Shown: positions 60,311 through 64,000 of the stretch, one piece after another
How positions within the stretch are numbered: position 1 is the stretch's first letter
How the letters are laid out: each line of letters opens with the position of its first letter
Notes under the pieces: model-generated
Told to the model about the DNA's origin: nothing
Database searches by the model: none
Seen by the model: the letters and a program-made list of their open reading frames with translations, nothing else
Source: Dittrichia graveolens
Taxonomy: Eukaryota > Streptophyta > Magnoliopsida > Asterales > Asteraceae
Length of the DNA stretch: 64,000 nucleotides
Direction of reading: 5' to 3'
Assembly (NCBI GenBank): GCA_038502395.1
Contig: JARJIL010000002.1
Location: forward strand, 68,887,060-68,951,059
Made by a program: the position numbers and the translations under genes

Positions 60311-60657
60311 CATCCCCTATATATCATTGTTCTGCATGAAACTATTACTGTATACGTGATTCAATTATATTAGCACAGACGAAGTCAATTTATATAAACT
60401 GTGTGGTTCTTTACCATCATTTTATATTCAATAGCTCAAAAAGGGTCATCCCTTGAAAGTTTATTCCATGTTCATAGGACCTCAAAAGTCAACAAGAATG
60501 GTGCTAAAATTTACAACATGCCACATATTGGATGGTGAACATATGAATGGTTATATGAACCTGTAGAAATATAAAGAGTAAGTGGAATTCGGTACCTACA
60601 AAAGCTGAAGACTTGAATAATATGTTGTGTATATGAATATATGAATGTGATGGGTGC
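60311..60657. other. Spacer and 3' flank of the DUF1191 gene
   Basis: No gene is seen. It probably includes the 3' UTR of the minus-strand gene that follows. Confidence 0.4.
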
Positions 60658-61605
60658 TCAAACATCAAAATCAGGATCCAAGTTTGGCATCGTTCTTGTG
60701 GCCATAGCATATGGGGCTCTCATGCTACCAATTCTGGTCATTCGCAATGCTTCACCAACATCTGCAGCCCTTACTAGTTCACGCATTCTCTTTCTCTTCT
60801 TGTATTGCGATGCCCAGAATATAAGCAATACCAACAATACCAACAATGAGATTCCACCAGCTACCGAGCCAACAATACCCCACACACTATTATCATTGAT
60901 CTTTCTACTCCTAGGTGCAGGGGCTTCAGGTGGTGCAGGAGGTACTGGCACAGGAGGGACAGCTGATTCAACAACAATGGAGAAATGCCCCTGTTCAGTG
61001 GTCAAACACTCATTGTCAGATACCAAATCTGTGAAATTTACCTGACCGTGTAAATCAAACCAGATACACCTTGCAACCAAACCAACAGGTATCGGCTTTA
61101 TTCGTCCAAACTTGATTTTAATTGCTTCCTCAGAAGCCCACAAGTCAAGCTCAGGTAGATTAGAAGCTGATAGGTCTGAACCATTATAAGCAAGAAGACC
61201 CAATATGGGAGCTAGATAAATGTAACTAGGTAAAGAGTAATAAGTGGTGGTCCAATTTCCCAGGTTTTGATAAACTAGAACAAGTCTCTCCACATATGGT
61301 TGCTCTCTTAAACCAACCGGAATTCTGAATTCTTTGAACGTTTGAATGCCTCTATGAAACAGACTACCACTCCTGAGCCTCATTGCTGATATCTTGATTC
61401 CAGTCAAAGTGGGAGGGACGATACCATCAAATGCAATACCAGTACGTGGATGAACAAATGCACGATAAGCATAGTTCTGGAGGGCTGCATCAAGAGCCCT
61501 TGAAGGTTTTATTTGAGGATTAGATAATTGAGAATCGACCATTGGCCACCAGAAGAAGCAAATAAGGAGAACAATCTTAGGTAGACTTAGAAATTGAAAC
61601 CTCAT
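60658..61605 (-). CDS. DUF1191 family type I membrane protein
   Basis: Plant-specific secretory-pathway membrane protein of unknown function. Single coding exon, 315 residues. The start chosen (MRFQFLSLPKIVLLICFFWW) gives a clear signal peptide ending near residue 26; no in-frame ATG upstream is better. The extracellular domain (27-210) has ALDAALQNYAYRAF, HPRTGIAFDG, a VGLREQPYVERLVLVYQNLG block, N-glycosylation sites (NWT, NGS, NFT) and three Cys. A Pro-rich hinge (about 211-240) is followed by one membrane helix (VWGIVGSVAGGISLLVLLVL, 241-264), then KKRKRM and a 51-residue cytosolic tail. An antisense frame of 134 codons overlaps it and is rejected. The 5' UTR probably extends towards 62350. 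Confidence 0.88.
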   Translation of the reverse strand: MRFQFLSLPKIVLLICFFWWPMVDSQLSNPQIKPSRALDAALQNYAYRAFVHPRTGIAFDGIVPPTLTGIKISAMRLRSGSLFHRGIQTFKEFRIPVGLREQPYVERLVLVYQNLGNWTTTYYSLPSYIYLAPILGLLAYNGSDLSASNLPELDLWASEEAIKIKFGRIKPIPVGLVARCIWFDLHGQVNFTDLVSDNECLTTEQGHFSIVVESAVPPVPVPPAPPEAPAPRSRKINDNSVWGIVGSVAGGISLLVLLVLLIFWASQYKKRKRMRELVRAADVGEALRMTRIGSMRAPYAMATRTMPNLDPDFDV

Positions 61606-62729
61606 CAGATGGATCAAATTATTGCAAATCAACAAAAGGAAAATAGTCTCAATGGCAAGAACCTGATTCTTTCTGTGTACGCTAAACGTTAACGCTTCCT
61701 TAGGGAACAATCCACCGCCAAAAACCCCGAATTATGCAACTTCTTTGATATTTGAACAATGTGGATTATATACGGCAAATCATGTAAAATGAAAGAAATC
61801 CAGAGCGAAGCTTCAATGATTCGAACAGAGATACCTGATTCAGCCGATCTACACTCAAATGAACCCTAACTTTTCATCTCGAGCTCATCAACTGTAAACA
61901 GCAACAAATTGCTTTCTTCACGTTACGACACTTCTTAACTATCATATTTCGCCCAAGAACATGCAATTGTAAGGATGACATCTTCAAAACCCTACCTAAT
62001 TCCTCTGCATTTTCGTAAACGCTGGACTTAAAATCGTAACTAACGTATGAAATTGCATAAACTTACTAGCTCCGGAGACCGTAAAACCGTTGCTATATTC
62101 GTTTATCCTGTTCTTGGAATTAACACAAACTTCTTCTCCTGCTGCGAACAGTTTCTCATAACATCCAAAAATAAGTTGAAACGGTAGTTATATCCACACC
62201 TCGATCTACAAAATCAGCACAGAAGTATTTGGTATATTGCAATCGAATCTTGTATAAGACAGGATTAAATGAACAAAGAGAGATAAGATTCACGAAATAT
62301 TGATGTTGAAGACAGAGTGTAGAGGGAGTGATAGAGAGATACAGAGAGGAAGGCAGGAGGGGGAGAGCTGTAGATACACTGACGTATATGGGGAATTGCA
62401 GATTAACCGCAAAGAAAATGGGAAGAAGTTGACGTAAATGCCCTCGGTTCTTTATATGGAGAAATTTTTAGTCGTGTACATCAAAGGTGACAACTGTTTT
62501 GAATGTCAATGGAAATAGGTCAAAATATTTACTTCTTTTTTCTTTTCATGCTTTATTGATTTTGATATTTGTATTAATCTTATAAAAACAGATTTGGTTA
62601 AAAATGGGTTGAGCTGGGTTTATATAGCAGAAACAGATTTTACAGGTCTGTATTATGAGTCGGGTTTGAAGAATATGACGCATTTCCTACTGATCAAAAA
62701 ACTGAATTGGTTTTAAGGTGTTAAAACCT
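61606..62729 (-). other. Leader and promoter of the DUF1191 gene
   Basis: GA/CT-rich sequence at 62310-62375 (AGAGAGATACAGAGAGGAAG) resembles a plant 5' UTR on the minus strand. One or more 5' UTR introns are possible in 61720-62200 but I cannot place them. No other gene is seen. Confidence 0.35.
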
Positions 62730-64000
62730 ATGTAATGTTATTATAGGTTATCAAGGGTATAAGGGGCATTACTAAGAGTTGTTTATCCATGATCAAGGTA
62801 AGTTCCGACTTAACTATTAATCGTTACGTGGTAATTATGAACTCTTTATTTAACAATAGTCATGTAAGCAACAAAATGTTTAATGAATATGGATATGATG
62901 AAGATGGTAATTCTAATTTTCATTCCTTAAACTTAAACTGACGAGATCATGGGGTAATATACAAGTTTAATGGTTCCTAAGGCATGTTTTATGTTCATGG
63001 TTATTTCTGAACATACATGTTACGCTATTACCATGTTCATATGAATTACTAAAGAATACTTTAGACTTGTATGCACACCATGTCTGGTATGTCTAATTTC
63101 ACGATATCATGGTGAGTTAATTATGTTAATGTTGGTTAGGTTCACGGCTAGGATTGGTTCTCTGTGTACGTCTCAATGACTAGGAACCCTATGGCACAGA
63201 GTTCATATCACAAACAACGGTCCGGACCAAAGCACGTACCCCGAAGGGTCACATAATCAGTTACCCCGAGGGGTCACATAATCACATGCAAGTTATACAC
63301 ACATGGTCACAACTTGCCATAATCAATACATAGCATAACATGCTTCAAAACAGGTGAATCATATATTCAATTGCATAAATCATTATCATAAACATGATAA
63401 TATCAATTACATATCACATTGATGCCATACATATACATAAACATGGTTCATACAAAAACAGTTGATGACTTGCACATTAAAAACATTTTGGGTATCCGCA
63501 GGGCACAACTCACCTGATTGAAGTGATGAGGATCACTTCCACTTCACAACAAGGCCACAAATCACTTGCATAACGATCCTATGATCATAACACAAGGTTA
63601 ACTTAGTTAAGTTAACCATACAATGAAGTTACACGCAAGTATAGACTCAAAACACGACTTAAATGCTCATTTCGGGTCTTTCGGACTCCCTAAAACCATT
63701 AGAAACAAACCCCAATCAATTACAAGGTCAAATGGGGTTAAAAACAAGTTTTTGGACCTTCCAGGGGGTCTCGCGCCGCGAGACAAGGGGTCTCGCGCCG
63801 GGAGAAATTCTCTGGAAAAATGACCATCGCCAAACAGTACCCTCGCGCCGCAACACCTATTGGTCGCGCTGCGATGCGCCTGTGAACAGTGTTTCTGGGC
63901 CTGTTTTGTTTGCTGCAGCCCCGATTTTTCCAATTCTCCCACAACCAAAAACTCAATCTTCCAATTTCAACTTTAAAACAGCCCCTAAACTACTTCATAA
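62730..64000 (-). mobile_element. LTR-type repeat cut by the window edge
   Basis: Sequence of the same general kind as the solo LTR at 34400. It has paired CCCCGA(A/G)GGGTCACATAATCA phrases (63239-63285), an AAAGCACGTACC segment and four TCGCGCCGCGA-like boxes (63771-63874). The left limit is guessed at TGTAATGTTA near 62730. The rest lies outside the window. Confidence 0.45.

Noticed and set aside
60641..61045. 134-codon plus-strand open frame over the DUF1191 gene
   Set aside because: Shadow of the real minus-strand gene; the Gly/Ala stretch is the reverse of the Pro-rich hinge.

Overview
The window is nuclear DNA from a flowering plant. Its genes have many short exons with GT/AG borders. 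Long AT-rich spacers are packed with LTR, Helitron, MULE, hAT, LINE and MITE debris. All the proteins are typical of eudicots. The LTR sequence style (long solo LTRs with termini like TGTAATGTCC/TGTAACATCC and CpG-rich TCGCGCCGCGA boxes) makes me think of Asteraceae, but that is only an inference. No prokaryotic, organellar or viral locus was seen.

Eight ordinary genes are supported, most with complete exon models whose phases close. They are: a secreted GH5 endo-beta-mannanase (103-1928, minus); an acylated-type thioredoxin h (6500-8599, minus); a plant coiled-coil protein built from repeated 21-codon exons (11202-14363, minus); the plastid GNAT acetyltransferase NSI/SNAT1 (19734-23236, plus); an AUR3-type Aurora kinase (28023-30702, minus); a chloroplast RETICULATA-related protein (39380-40450, minus); complex I subunit NDUFA1 (53616-53892, plus); and a DUF1191 type I membrane protein (60658-61605, minus). 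They are unrelated housekeeping or developmental genes, with no operon-like or cluster logic.

Region by region: 2-6 kb is an AT-rich spacer with three copies of one Helitron family, and a fourth lies at 24.1 kb. 16.1-19.6 kb holds a Gypsy LTR plus gag scrap, a decayed LINE reverse transcriptase and a short hAT element. 24-28 kb is mostly unclassified sequence with a broken Harbinger-type Myb/NAM-associated ORF. 32.2-33.4 kb is a complete MULE with a 9-bp target duplication and a coding-like insert. 34.4-36.7 kb is a clean solo LTR with a perfect 5-bp duplication, placed exactly against the start of an older LTR. 38.2-38.9 and 49.4-50.1 kb are two copies of one Helitron family in opposite orientation. 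42.2-46.1 kb is an internally deleted hAT transposon sitting in LTR debris. 46.4-46.9 kb is a fold-back MULE. 47.0-49.3 kb is a second solo LTR containing a MITE. 58.2-60.3 kb is a dense nest of one TA-microsatellite-targeting MITE family. 62.7-64.0 kb is another LTR cut by the window edge.

The most interesting items are the MITE nest, whose different termini enclose a shared core in inverted orientation; the exon-module architecture of the coiled-coil gene; the paired Helitrons carrying an exon-like fragment; and the recurrent CpG near-palindrome in the LTRs. I found no convincing new defence or metabolic system.
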